Assembly (NCBI GenBank): GCA_964390795.1
Contig: CAYMLQ010000033.1
Coordinates: 1 to 29,576 of the forward strand
Reading direction: 5' to 3'
DNA: 29,576 nucleotides
Source: CAYMLQ01 sp964390795
GTDB taxonomy: Bacteria > Verrucomicrobiota > Kiritimatiellia > RFP12 > UBA1067
Shown here: positions 22,227 to 29,576 of the stretch, piece after piece
Layout: each line of letters starts with the position of its first letter
How positions within the stretch are numbered: the stretch's first letter is position 1
Translations under genes and position numbers: made by a program
Notes under the pieces: model-generated
The model's input: the letters and a program-made list of their open reading frames with translations, nothing else
What the model was told of the DNA's origin: nothing
Databases searched by the model: none

Positions 22227-23422
22227 GGTCGATCGTCGTTCTTGGCAGCACAGGTTCAATCGGAGAGAACACGCTGCGGGTGGCCGAGGCGTTGCCGGAA
22301 ACGGTGCGGGTGGTGGGGTTGGCGACCCGCACGAAGGTGACCCGCGTGCTTGACCAGGCGTTGCAGTTCGGCGTGCGCACGATCGCAGTCGAAGACGCGT
22401 CAGCCGCGCGGGAGGCTGAGGCGCTGGCTCGGCCGCACGGTATCCGCGTTTGGCCGGGCGCTGAGGGCGTGGCGGCGCTGGCGGCGCTGGCAGAGGCCGA
22501 CACTGTGGTTTGCGCGCTGGTGGGCTTGTCGGGGCTGCGGCCGGTTCTGGCCGCGATGGCCGCTGGGCACGATGTGGCGCTGGCGACCAAGGAGGTTCTG
22601 GTTTCCGCGGGCGAGCTGGTGATGCGGAGGCGCGCGGAGGCGCGGGTGAGCCTTTTGCCGGTGGACAGCGAGCACAGTGCGCTGTTCCAATGCCTCCAGT
22701 CGCCGGTCAGCCGCGTGGCGTGCGTGCGGGATGAGCGCGTCGACGCGCCGCGCGCGGAGGACCGCATTGCGCGGCTGGTGCTCACGGCCTCGGGCGGTCC
22801 GTTCGCCTTGCACGCCGGCGTGGATTTCGAGCGCGTGACTCCGCAGGAGGCGCTCGATCATCCGCGCTGGTCCATGGGCCCCAAGGTGACCATCGACTCC
22901 GCGACGATGATGAACAAGGGCCTGGAGATTCTGGAGGCGCGCTGGCTGTTCGACGTGCCGGTTTCGAAGATCGGCGTGGTTGTGCATCCGGAGAGCATCG
23001 TCCACTCGCTGGTGACCTTTGTGGACGGCTCTTCCCTGGCGCAGCTCTCGGTGCCGGACATGCGGTTTGCGATCCAGTACGCACTTACGTGGCCTGACCG
23101 GCGCGCAGCGCCAATGCCCGCGTTGGACTTGGTGAGGCAGCAGAGCCTGACCTTCTACGATCCTGATGAAACGCGCTTTCCCTGCTTGCGGCTGATCCGC
23201 GAGGCGGCGGACGCAGGAGGCACGCTGCCTGCGGTTTTGAATGCGGCGGACGAGGTGGCGGTTCAGGCGTTTCTGGCCGGAAGGCTTCCGTTTGCGGGCA
23301 TTTGGCGGGCGATCGAGCGTGTGATGGCGGCGCATGTGGTGCGCCCGTGCGCTGATTTTGACGATGTTTTTGAGGCGGACGCGTGGGCGCGCGTGTACGC
23401 GAACGCGGTGATTTCGATGTGA
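22223..23422 (+). CDS. dxr: 1-deoxy-D-xylulose 5-phosphate reductoisomerase
   Basis: This 399-aa enzyme performs the second step of the MEP pathway, DXP to MEP with NADPH. Motifs: IVVLGSTGSIGENTLRVAEA (NADPH site), LATKEVLVSAGELVM, LLPVDSEHSALFQCLQS with metal ligands Asp148 and Glu150, LTASGGPF, HPRWSMGPKVTIDSATMMNK and GLEILEARWLF. Between the SEHSALFQ motif and LTASGGPF is a slightly longer Arg-rich loop (VACVRDERVDAPRAEDRIAR). ATG 22223 overlaps the cdsA stop. Together with ispG downstream this shows the organism makes isoprenoids by the MEP route. Confidence 0.97.
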   Translation: MRSIVVLGSTGSIGENTLRVAEALPETVRVVGLATRTKVTRVLDQALQFGVRTIAVEDASAAREAEALARPHGIRVWPGAEGVAALAALAEADTVVCALVGLSGLRPVLAAMAAGHDVALATKEVLVSAGELVMRRRAEARVSLLPVDSEHSALFQCLQSPVSRVACVRDERVDAPRAEDRIARLVLTASGGPFALHAGVDFERVTPQEALDHPRWSMGPKVTIDSATMMNKGLEILEARWLFDVPVSKIGVVVHPESIVHSLVTFVDGSSLAQLSVPDMRFAIQYALTWPDRRAAPMPALDLVRQQSLTFYDPDETRFPCLRLIREAADAGGTLPAVLNAADEVAVQAFLAGRLPFAGIWRAIERVMAAHVVRPCADFDDVFEADAWARVYANAVISM

Positions 23423-23487
23423 GGATAAGGAGCGGCAACGGTGCGTACACGGACGGCGGACCGGTGTTGCGGGATAGGTGACTAACG

Positions 23488-24951
23488 ATGGAACTACTGT
23501 TATCGGTTTTGGCAGGTATTTGCGTGGCCTTGCTCTTCAGTTTGGCAATCTTCATCCACGAGTTTGGCCATTTTCTGGCGGCTCGCTGGCTGGGGTTGCA
23601 GGTCGATGCGTTTGCGATCGGCTTCGGCCCCGCCCTCTGGAAACGCACGGTCAAGGGTGTCGAATACAAGATCGGCTGCATTCCTTTCGGCGGCTATGTG
23701 GCGCTGCCGCAGTTGGATCCGTCGGGGATGGAGAAAGTCCAGGGCGAGCAGCACGGCAAGGAAAAAGAAGAAGAGCGCCACCTGCCGGACATCGCGGCGT
23801 GGAAACGGATTGTGGTGGCCTTTTCCGGCCCATTGGGCAACGTGGTGCTGGCGGTGGTGTTGGCCTATGTGATCTTCCTCAGTCCTGGAGCCAAGACTGG
23901 CGTTGTCAATACTCGGGTGGGGGCTGTCGGCGAGAATTCGACGGCGTGGGCTTCCGGCGTGCGTCCCGGAGACCGCATCGTTTCGGTTAACGGGAAGGGC
24001 GTCGACACGTGGAACGACCTGCTGGTGGAGTTTCAGCTGGCCGGCGAATCCGGCGAGGCCACCTTCGGGATCAAGAGCGGGACAGCCGTTCGTGACGTAG
24101 TGCTGTCGTTCGAGACGAACAACGTGTTCGGCATCCGCCTGCTTGCTGACGTCTACCCGGAGGCGGCGTGCGTGGTGTCGGTTGTGCGGCCTGACTCGCC
24201 TGCCGAGAGGTGTGGACTGCTGGCGAACGACGTGATTCAGGCTTTCGGGGCGGTTCCGGTGCTGGGCTCCTCGCACTTCTCGCAGTTGGTCAAGAAGCAC
24301 GGCGGTTCGCCTGTGCCGCTGACCGTGAAGCGCGGCGGCGCCCTGCTGACGCTCACGGCAACGCCCGCATACAGTGAGGCGGCGGGCCGCTTCCTGATCG
24401 GGATCGAGCCGCGTGACGACAAGGAACACATCAAGGCGTGGATGATGTACCGTTCGCCTTGGCAGCAGCTGAAGTGGGATGCGATGTCCGTGAAACGCGT
24501 GCTGCAGGCGCTTATCCTGCCGGAATCGAAGGGCGAGCGGTCGGCCGTAGCCAAGAACATCGGCGGCCCGGCCATGATCGTGATCGGCCTGTATCACACG
24601 GTGCGGGGGGATATGCTGGACGCGCTCGGCTTCCTGCGTATGATCTGCGTGAACCTCGCGATTCTGAACCTGCTGCCGCTGCCGGTTCTGGATGGCGGCC
24701 ACATCCTGTTTGCCCTGTTCGAGATCATCACGCGTCGCAAGCCGCATCCCAAAGTGGTCTCTGTGCTGGTCAACGCGTGCGCCGTGCTGCTCATCGGACT
24801 GATGGTGCTGCTCTTCTACCGCGACATCGCCCGGCAGGTTAAACAGACCCAAGTGCTGCGTGCGATGGAGCGCGAAGCGGTCGCGCTGGAGGCGGCGGGC
24901 AGGGCGGCGGTGACGAACGCGCCTGCCACGAATGCGCCTGCGCAGCCGTGA
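23488..24951 (+). CDS. rseP: Site-2 intramembrane zinc metalloprotease RseP
   Basis: This 487-aa membrane protease cleaves anti-sigma factors or signal peptides within the membrane. The zinc motif is HEFGH (His24, Glu25, His28) in the first transmembrane helix. Two PDZ-like domains follow in the periplasmic loop (ASGVRPGDRIVSVNGKGVDT near residue 153; PAERCGLLANDVIQAFGAVP near 237). The third zinc ligand lies in NLLPLPVLDGGH (Asn394, Asp402). The C-terminus ends in an Ala/Thr/Asn-rich tail (NAPATNAPAQP). A charged insertion, GEQHGKEKEEERHLPDIAAW, precedes the second helix. AGGTGA lies 6 nt upstream of the ATG. The 65-bp gap after dxr is the largest in the operon. Confidence 0.95.
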   Translation: MELLLSVLAGICVALLFSLAIFIHEFGHFLAARWLGLQVDAFAIGFGPALWKRTVKGVEYKIGCIPFGGYVALPQLDPSGMEKVQGEQHGKEKEEERHLPDIAAWKRIVVAFSGPLGNVVLAVVLAYVIFLSPGAKTGVVNTRVGAVGENSTAWASGVRPGDRIVSVNGKGVDTWNDLLVEFQLAGESGEATFGIKSGTAVRDVVLSFETNNVFGIRLLADVYPEAACVVSVVRPDSPAERCGLLANDVIQAFGAVPVLGSSHFSQLVKKHGGSPVPLTVKRGGALLTLTATPAYSEAAGRFLIGIEPRDDKEHIKAWMMYRSPWQQLKWDAMSVKRVLQALILPESKGERSAVAKNIGGPAMIVIGLYHTVRGDMLDALGFLRMICVNLAILNLLPLPVLDGGHILFALFEIITRRKPHPKVVSVLVNACAVLLIGLMVLLFYRDIARQVKQTQVLRAMEREAVALEAAGRAAVTNAPATNAPAQP

Positions 24952-24968
24952 GGTGAGAGGCGATCCCG

Positions 24969-26084
24969 ATGCTTCGACTGCGAACACAGACCCGGCGCAT
25001 CCAGCTCGGCGGCGTCGCGATCGGCGGCGGCGCTCCGGTCAGCGTGCAGACCATGACAAAGGCGTCCCCGCACGACGCGGAGGCGCTTCTGCGCCAGATC
25101 GCCGAGGCGGCGGAGCTGGGGTGCGACATCGTGAGGCTGACGGTGCCCGATCAGGCGGCGGCTGACGTTTTGCGCACCGTTCGCGCACGGTCGCCCGTGC
25201 CGCTCGTGGCGGATATCCATTTCGACTATCGGCTGGCTCTGGCGGCCTTGGAGGCGGGCGCGGACGGGCTGCGCATCAACCCTGGTAACATCGGCGGCGC
25301 CGACCGCGTCAGGGCCGTGGTGTCTGCTGCGCGTGCGAGGAGCGTGCCGATCCGCATCGGCGTGAACGGCGGTTCGCTGGAGAAGGACATTCTCGCCCGG
25401 CACGGTTCGGCGACGGCGGAGGCGCTCGTGGAGAGTGCGCTGCGACACGTGGCCCTGCTGGAGGCCGAGGACTACCACGAGATCAAGATTTCGGTCAAGG
25501 CCTCGGACGTGCCCCGGACGCTGGCTGCGTACCGGCTGCTATCGGAGCAGACCGTTTATCCCCTGCATCTGGGTGTGACCGAGGCCGGGACGTTTCTTCC
25601 GGGCACGGTGCGCTCGTGCGTGGCGCTGGGCGCGCTGCTGCTGGACGGACTTGGCGACACGATCCGCGTCTCGCTGACCGACTCGCCTGCCAAAGAGGTG
25701 CGCGTGGGCGTGGAACTGCTGCGCAGCGTGGGGCTGCGAGCGTCCGGTGCGGCGGTGACGTCCTGTCCGACCTGCGGGCGGACGCGTGTGGACGTGGCAG
25801 CCTTGGCAGCCCGCGTGGAAGAGCGGCTCGAGCGGTTCTACCGCGAACACCCTGGGGCGCCGCGCCCGCACGTCGCAGTGATGGGGTGTGTGGTCAACGG
25901 CCCGGGCGAGGCCAAGGGCGCGGATATCGCCGTGGCGGGCGGTAACGGCACTTTCGCGCTCTTCGTGCGCGGCGAGCAGGTCAAGGTCATCCCCGAAGCC
26001 GATGCGCTCGACGCGATCGCCGGGCTGGTCGAAGGTTGGGTCTCCCGGAGGGCGAACGCCCCCGTGAGCCGCCCCTTCTCGTGA
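24969..26084 (+). CDS. ispG: 4-hydroxy-3-methylbut-2-en-1-yl diphosphate synthase
   Basis: This 371-aa Fe-S enzyme converts MEcPP to HMBPP, the penultimate MEP-pathway step. The N-terminal TIM-barrel carries VSVQTMTKASPHD, VRLTVPDQAAA, PLVADIHFDYRLAL, GLRINPGNIGG and RIGVNGGSLEKDIL. The C-terminal cluster domain has Cys266 and Cys269 (TSCPTCGR) and Cys307 (MGCVVNGPGEAK). All three cluster cysteines are present; the usual ligand Glu follows the NGPGEA motif. It is the compact bacterial form without the large insertion of plant and chlamydial proteins. The last roughly 14 residues (VSRRANAPVSRPFS) lie in a repeat element and are probably not original. Confidence 0.96.
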   Translation: MLRLRTQTRRIQLGGVAIGGGAPVSVQTMTKASPHDAEALLRQIAEAAELGCDIVRLTVPDQAAADVLRTVRARSPVPLVADIHFDYRLALAALEAGADGLRINPGNIGGADRVRAVVSAARARSVPIRIGVNGGSLEKDILARHGSATAEALVESALRHVALLEAEDYHEIKISVKASDVPRTLAAYRLLSEQTVYPLHLGVTEAGTFLPGTVRSCVALGALLLDGLGDTIRVSLTDSPAKEVRVGVELLRSVGLRASGAAVTSCPTCGRTRVDVAALAARVEERLERFYREHPGAPRPHVAVMGCVVNGPGEAKGADIAVAGGNGTFALFVRGEQVKVIPEADALDAIAGLVEGWVSRRANAPVSRPFS

Positions 26085-26099
26085 GGACACTCGCCCTCC
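26047..26099. repeat. REP-like inverted repeat across the ispG stop codon
   Basis: A perfect 9-bp inverted repeat, GGAGGGCGA (26047-26055) and TCGCCCTCC (26091-26099), surrounds a GC-rich core with a small nested GGGCG-AAC-GCCC hairpin. The ispG stop (TGA 26082-26084) lies inside it. It may also end the operon's transcript. Confidence 0.6.
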
Positions 26100-26195
26100 A
26101 GCGCGACGGGAATCGGGACGATCCGCCTTCGCAAGGGACGGCTTCCACGCCGTTCGAGGCGCGGGGGATATTTCAGAAAAGTGTGAAATATTGTC

Positions 26196-26222
26196 TTGCG
26201 TAATTTGTCTTTCATCTATACT
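26196..26222 (+). promoter_or_regulatory. Putative promoter of the beta-helix protein gene
   Basis: TATACT (26217-26222) is identical to the -10 of purA and the FAD gene. TTGCGT (26196-26201) gives a short 15-bp spacer and TTGTCT (26191-26196) a long 20-bp one, so the -35 is uncertain. The surrounding 60 bp are markedly A/T-rich. Confidence 0.5.
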
Positions 26223-26227
26223 GTAAT

Positions 26228-26260
26228 CACATGATGTAAATGGGAATTTACCTCAATGTG
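26228..26260 (+). promoter_or_regulatory. Two-tier hairpin at the predicted 5' end of the mRNA
   Basis: CACAT (26228-26232) pairs with ATGTG (26256-26260) and GTAAAT (26236-26241) with ATTTAC (26246-26251), loop GGGA. The predicted transcription start (about 26229) coincides with the first stem. Such 5'-terminal hairpins can protect mRNAs from 5'-end-dependent decay; a regulatory-ligand role is not supported. Confidence 0.45.
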
Positions 26261-26337
26261 TGTCTGTGTTTGTTCGCGATCTTCTTCAACTGAGCTTCGC
26301 GAACGGTAACAACGAACAGGTAAAGGATGCAACTTGT

Positions 26338-27873
26338 ATGACGACAAACCCCATTATCCGCAACGTCCTCGCGGGTGCCTTGTGGCTCACAACCCTTAGC
26401 ACAGCGCTGGGCCAGGGAGCGCTCACGCCCTCCGGCGCTCCGGCGCCCTCGATGAAGACGCTCGACCAAGTCTACGATAAAATCGGCGCGAGTGGCGCAG
26501 GCGACGCGCGCATCGACATCCAGACGGTGCCGATGGGAGGCGGTGGCCTTCACCTGATCACTGCGCCAGGCTCCTATTACCTATCGACCAACATCGTCGG
26601 GTGGAGCGGCGGCGTTGTAGCCGTGAAGATTCAAGCCAGCAACGTCTCGCTGGATCTGAACGGGTTCACCCTGAACGGTAACGGTTCCTCGTTCTGTGGC
26701 ATCTGGCTGAACGCTGCCGTGACCAACATCACGATCCGCAACGGCTCGATCACCGGTTGGGGCAACTCGGGAATCTATGCCGACACGGGAACCGCCCAGT
26801 GTCGTTTCGAGAGTCTTGTACTCCTGAGCAACATTGATTGCGGCATCGGCGGCGGGACGCCCATCGTGAACTGCGTGGTTGCGGACTGCCTGGCGGCAGG
26901 CAACACCACGTATGGAATTGTTGTCGGCACCGGAAGCCAGCTTGAGCGCAGCCAGGCACTGGACAACGGCGGGGGCGGCTTCTTCTCTGAGGGCATGTAC
27001 ACGACGGTGACGAAGTGCCAGTCCATCGGCAACGGGGGCGTCGGCATCAACCTTGGGTATGGCAGCGGAACCGTGGCCGACTGCCTCGCTGCGGACAACG
27101 GCAGCAATGGGATTTTAGTCGGATATAAAGCGAGCGTGATCAACAGTTCCTGCGAGGGCAACGGCAGCGACGGCATTACGGCCACTATGAATTGTAGCAT
27201 ACGGAACTGTACGAGCGATAACAACGTTGGTGTCGGGATCAACATCTATCAGGACACGGAGGTGATCGGCTGTCACGTCTCGGCAAACGGCGGCCCCGGC
27301 ATTTACGGGGACAACGGTTCCTTGATCAAGGACTGCGAAGCCAGCAGCAACGGAGATGCGGGCATCAAGGGCGTCGGCCGGGGCAGCGTAGTCGACTGCG
27401 TGGCCCGAAACAACACCGGCTATGGCATCAGCATGTATGCCGGTACGCTCGTCTCCCGGTGTGTCGCGCAAGGCAATGCGGGCGTCGGCATCGGCTCCGG
27501 AGGTGATCGCTGCACCGTTTCCGATTGCACGGTCGACAGCAACACCGGAGCGTCTTCAGACGGCATTCGGCTAGTGAATGACTCGGTTGTCCGGAACTGC
27601 ACCGTGTCGAACAACGGGCGTTATGGCATTCATACGTCCGGACAGAATAACCGGGTGGACTCCAATACGGCGACCGCCAACACGGGCTACGGCATTGTTG
27701 CGGGTACGGAAAAGAACCTGGTGATCCGTAACTCGGCCATCGGCAACAATGGCGGAGGCGACCAATTCTACGTTCCCGTCGGCAACACCTGGGGCGCGTA
27801 TGTCAATATGGCCGGCGGCGGCGTGATCACCGACAACACGGGTTGGGAGAACTTCCTTTCCTACACCCCGTGA
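26338..27873 (+). CDS. Secreted right-handed parallel beta-helix protein
   Basis: This 511-aa protein starts at ATG 26338 with AAAGGA upstream and has a signal peptide ending near STALGQG. The mature N-terminus (LTPSGAPAPSMKTLDQVYDK) resembles a lead-in seen on many PVC secreted proteins. From about residue 75 the chain is a series of roughly 20-24-residue coils such as LIKDCEASSNGDAGIKGVG, VVDCVARNNTGYGISMYAG and LVSRCVAQGNAGVGIGSGG. Nearly every coil has a Cys and an Asn/Asp at fixed places, giving Cys and Asn ladders (NosD/Beta_helix type). No catalytic polysaccharide-lyase or hydrolase motif and no autotransporter or sorting domain is seen. It may be a surface carbohydrate-binding or structural protein. 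Confidence 0.85.
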   Translation: MTTNPIIRNVLAGALWLTTLSTALGQGALTPSGAPAPSMKTLDQVYDKIGASGAGDARIDIQTVPMGGGGLHLITAPGSYYLSTNIVGWSGGVVAVKIQASNVSLDLNGFTLNGNGSSFCGIWLNAAVTNITIRNGSITGWGNSGIYADTGTAQCRFESLVLLSNIDCGIGGGTPIVNCVVADCLAAGNTTYGIVVGTGSQLERSQALDNGGGGFFSEGMYTTVTKCQSIGNGGVGINLGYGSGTVADCLAADNGSNGILVGYKASVINSSCEGNGSDGITATMNCSIRNCTSDNNVGVGINIYQDTEVIGCHVSANGGPGIYGDNGSLIKDCEASSNGDAGIKGVGRGSVVDCVARNNTGYGISMYAGTLVSRCVAQGNAGVGIGSGGDRCTVSDCTVDSNTGASSDGIRLVNDSVVRNCTVSNNGRYGIHTSGQNNRVDSNTATANTGYGIVAGTEKNLVIRNSAIGNNGGGDQFYVPVGNTWGAYVNMAGGGVITDNTGWENFLSYTP

Positions 27874-27948
27874 GGTAGTCCTCGCCACGCCACACCACCT
27901 GCCCCGTCTTTCCGGCGGAGCGGGTGACAGGAAATTTTGGAGGCTACC

Positions 27949-28806
27949 ATGAAAAGACTTTGTGTTCTGACGTGTTTGACCGGTTTGCTGACTGTCGGTC
28001 AGGCCGCCACGACGATCGACGCCAGCGACTGGGCGGCCTACGGCGGCAACATCGGCTGGTTGAACTGGCGCGGCGATGTGTCGAGCGGCGCGGTGATCGG
28101 CGATTACGTTTGCTCCGGCTTCATCTATTCGGCGAACGTCGGCTGGATCAATCTGGGCAGCGGCTCGCCGGCCGACGGCGTCCGCTACCAGAACGGTTCC
28201 GCCGGCGACTTTGGCGTCAACCACGACGGACTGGGCAACCTGCGAGGCTTCGCGTGGGGCGCGAACGTGGGCTGGATCAAATTCGAGCCCTCCGGCGCGC
28301 CCGCCGTGAGCCTCGCGAGCGGCAACCTGAGCGGTTACGCCTATGGCGCGAACGTCGGCTGGATCAACCTCAGCAACGCGGTGGCCTTCGTCCAGACGGA
28401 CAGCTTCTACGCGGGGCCGGACACCGATGAGAACGGACTGCCCGATCCGTGGGAGCTGGCGCGGTTCGGAGTCCTCGGAGTCGACCCCAGCGCCGACCCC
28501 GATCACGACGGCGCGTCCAACACGCAGGAGTGTCAGGCCGACACCAATCCGAACGACGGTGAAGACAGTCTGCGCATCACCACCTTCATGCGTGACGCGG
28601 CGATGCTGTACACCACGCTGGGATGGCGCGCACGCCCGACCCGCCTGTATGACGTCCAGTGGAACGCCGCACTCGGCGCGCCGTCTTCCCCCTGGACGAA
28701 CCGGCTCAGCAACGCGGAGCTGCCCGGCTGGCAGTTGACTGGGTTCAGTGATCCGGAGACCAACTCGTTCTACCGCATCCGGGCCCACCGGCCACTTACC
28801 CCGTGA
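27949..28806 (+). CDS. Secreted NVGWIN-repeat protein with Ca-binding-type linker
   Basis: This 285-aa protein has TGGAGG 5-6 nt before ATG 27949 and a signal peptide ending VGQA (residue 19). The N-terminal half has four spaced repeats: YGGNIGWLNW, YSANVGWINLG, WGANVGWIKFE and YGANVGWINLS, each preceded by a Gly-rich strand (SGFIY, RGFAWGA, SGYAYGA). Then comes an Asp-rich thrombospondin-3/dockerin-like stretch (DTDENGLPDPWELARFG and DPDHDGASNTQE), which probably binds calcium. The C-terminal domain of about 85 residues (LRITTFMRD ... TRLYDVQWNA ... FYRIRAHRPL) looks like a beta-sandwich shared by other PVC surface proteins. Function is unknown. It follows the beta-helix gene by 75 bp and may be co-expressed. 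Confidence 0.85.
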   Translation: MKRLCVLTCLTGLLTVGQAATTIDASDWAAYGGNIGWLNWRGDVSSGAVIGDYVCSGFIYSANVGWINLGSGSPADGVRYQNGSAGDFGVNHDGLGNLRGFAWGANVGWIKFEPSGAPAVSLASGNLSGYAYGANVGWINLSNAVAFVQTDSFYAGPDTDENGLPDPWELARFGVLGVDPSADPDHDGASNTQECQADTNPNDGEDSLRITTFMRDAAMLYTTLGWRARPTRLYDVQWNAALGAPSSPWTNRLSNAELPGWQLTGFSDPETNSFYRIRAHRPLTP

Positions 28807-28810
28807 CCGG

Positions 28811-28856
28811 GGCGCGTCTGGAACGCAGGGCCGGATATCGTCCAGGCTGACGCGCC
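28811..28856. terminator. Possible bidirectional hairpin between convergent genes
   Basis: GGCGCGT-CTGGA pairs with TCCAG and ACGCGCC with a 4-nt bulge and an 18-nt loop. It lies between the stop of the NVGWIN-repeat gene (28806) and that of the convergent minus-strand gene (28886). No T-tract is present. Confidence 0.35.
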
Positions 28857-28885
28857 TCTAGGCTAAGGTCCCAAGGAGAAATGGC

Positions 28886-29576
28886 CTACAGCCCCATATT
28901 TTTTGTCTCTTCCTTGATCAGGCGGGTGGCTTCGGCGTCGGCGCTGGCCTTTTGGACGGCGATTTTGAAGTAGCCCTTGGCTTCGGCTCGCGCCTTGTCG
29001 GCCTCGGCTTTATCAGGGATAGAGTCGAGGATGCCGGCGATGCGGTTGGCGTTGCGGCCCAGGATCCACTCGCGGCTGTAGGCGATGCCGGAGGTGGGGT
29101 CGTACTCTTCCTCTTGCTTCGAGTCGATCCATGCGTTCATGAAGTCGCGGAAGTACTTGACGGCTTCGCGCGGATTCTTCTGCGCCATCGCGCGGTGGGC
29201 CTTGACTTTGGGAAGCGACATGTCGTGCCACGCCTTATCCTTACCGGGTATGCCCTGTTCCAGCATATGCACGGCCAGATCGAAGTTGTCCGAGATGAAG
29301 GCGCCGTCGAGTATTTTTACCTTGAGGTTGTTGACGGTGGTCTCATCGTTGCAGACCGCAAGGATGCGCTCGCCCAGCGTGCAGAGGCTCCGGATGATGT
29401 CAAGGTCGCCGACCATCTCGTAGAAATAGCGGTCGAAAAGATTGCCGACTTGGATGGGCGAGACTTTAGCTGCCAGCAAGGCGTCCAGACGTTCGGTGAG
29501 GAGCTTCTTGTCGGTCGCCACGCCGCTCTCCAGCCAGATCCGGGAGGCGAAATTGACGGTGTTGGTCTTGTCGATC
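28886..29576 (-). CDS. Unrecognised helical protein, C-terminal part (runs off right edge)
   Basis: At least 229 residues are visible; the frame is open to the right edge (it begins IDKTNTVNFASRIWLESGVA), so the true start lies outside the window and the internal GTG at 29521 is not the start. The sequence is soluble-looking and mainly helical, with segments such as LLTERLDALLAAKVSPIQVG, FDRYFYEMVGDLDIIRSLCT, AHRAMAQKNPREAVKYFRDF and GYFKIAVQKASADAEATRLI. Some helix pairs (PREAVKYFRDFMNAWID) resemble TPR units, but no repeat phase is clear. No enzyme motif or membrane segment is visible. It converges with the NVGWIN-repeat gene. Confidence 0.75.
   Translation of the reverse strand, partial: IDKTNTVNFASRIWLESGVATDKKLLTERLDALLAAKVSPIQVGNLFDRYFYEMVGDLDIIRSLCTLGERILAVCNDETTVNNLKVKILDGAFISDNFDLAVHMLEQGIPGKDKAWHDMSLPKVKAHRAMAQKNPREAVKYFRDFMNAWIDSKQEEEYDPTSGIAYSREWILGRNANRIAGILDSIPDKAEADKARAEAKGYFKIAVQKASADAEATRLIKEETKNMGL

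Noticed and set aside
26228..26337. Riboswitch in the beta-helix gene leader
   Set aside because: Only a simple hairpin is visible; no conserved aptamer motif was recognised.
1..29576. tRNA, rRNA or prophage genes
   Set aside because: No cloverleaf, rRNA signature or phage structural gene was recognised on either strand.

Overview
The window is a GC-rich bacterial chromosome segment from a Gram-negative (diderm) organism. The gene families point to the PVC superphylum, most likely Kiritimatiellota or a relative among Lentisphaerae/Verrucomicrobia. The pointers are a secreted parallel beta-helix protein with an APAPSMKTLDQVYDKI N-terminus, a secreted NVGWIN-repeat protein with a Ca-binding D/N-rich linker, a Tat-exported FAD oxidoreductase, HEAT/Rhs remnants, and many palindromic and short tandem repeats between genes. 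This placement is inferred from family composition; there is no rRNA in the window. No tRNA, rRNA, CRISPR array or complete insertion sequence was seen.

Layout. 1-400: a truncated reverse-strand reading frame and a MITE/REPIN-like nested palindrome. 402-5140: a promoter followed by a TPR exported protein and a YdbH-YnbE-YdbL set (AsmA-like intermembrane lipid-transport bridge, a 58-aa lipoprotein, and a DUF1318 periplasmic protein). 5141-6915: a decayed region with a hairpin, the two ends of a HEAT-type exported protein whose middle is missing, an inverted repeat, and an Rhs core fragment with a nonsense codon. 6916-9669: an L,D-transpeptidase, a small lipoprotein, a Xer recombinase and an HU-like protein with a textbook terminator. 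9675-13212: mraY, an Fe-S protein, a radical SAM enzyme and a PII protein, tightly packed. 13249-17670: a PTS EIIA (PtsN-like) protein overlapping single-chain purL. 17699-20554: a Tat FAD oxidoreductase and purA, each with its own promoter. 20590-26084: uppS-cdsA-dxr-rseP-ispG, an envelope-lipid/isoprenoid operon. 26196-28806: two secreted repeat proteins. 28886-29576 (minus strand): the C-terminal part of an unrecognised helical protein that runs off the right edge.

The genes fit together as envelope biogenesis. Dxr and IspG make isoprenoid precursors, UppS makes the C55 carrier that MraY loads, CdsA makes CDP-diacylglycerol, RseP does intramembrane proteolysis, the YdbH set probably carries phospholipid to the outer membrane, and the L,D-transpeptidase crosslinks the wall. 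PurL and PurA are purine synthesis.

I did not find a clear, wholly new defence or mobile system. The most interesting items are the YdbH/YnbE/YdbL/TPR operon, the unassigned Fe-S + radical SAM pair beside mraY and an atypical PII, degenerate 7-bp tandem repeats inserted into two coding regions, and repeat elements that have supplied gene ends (ispG C-terminus, radical SAM N-terminus).
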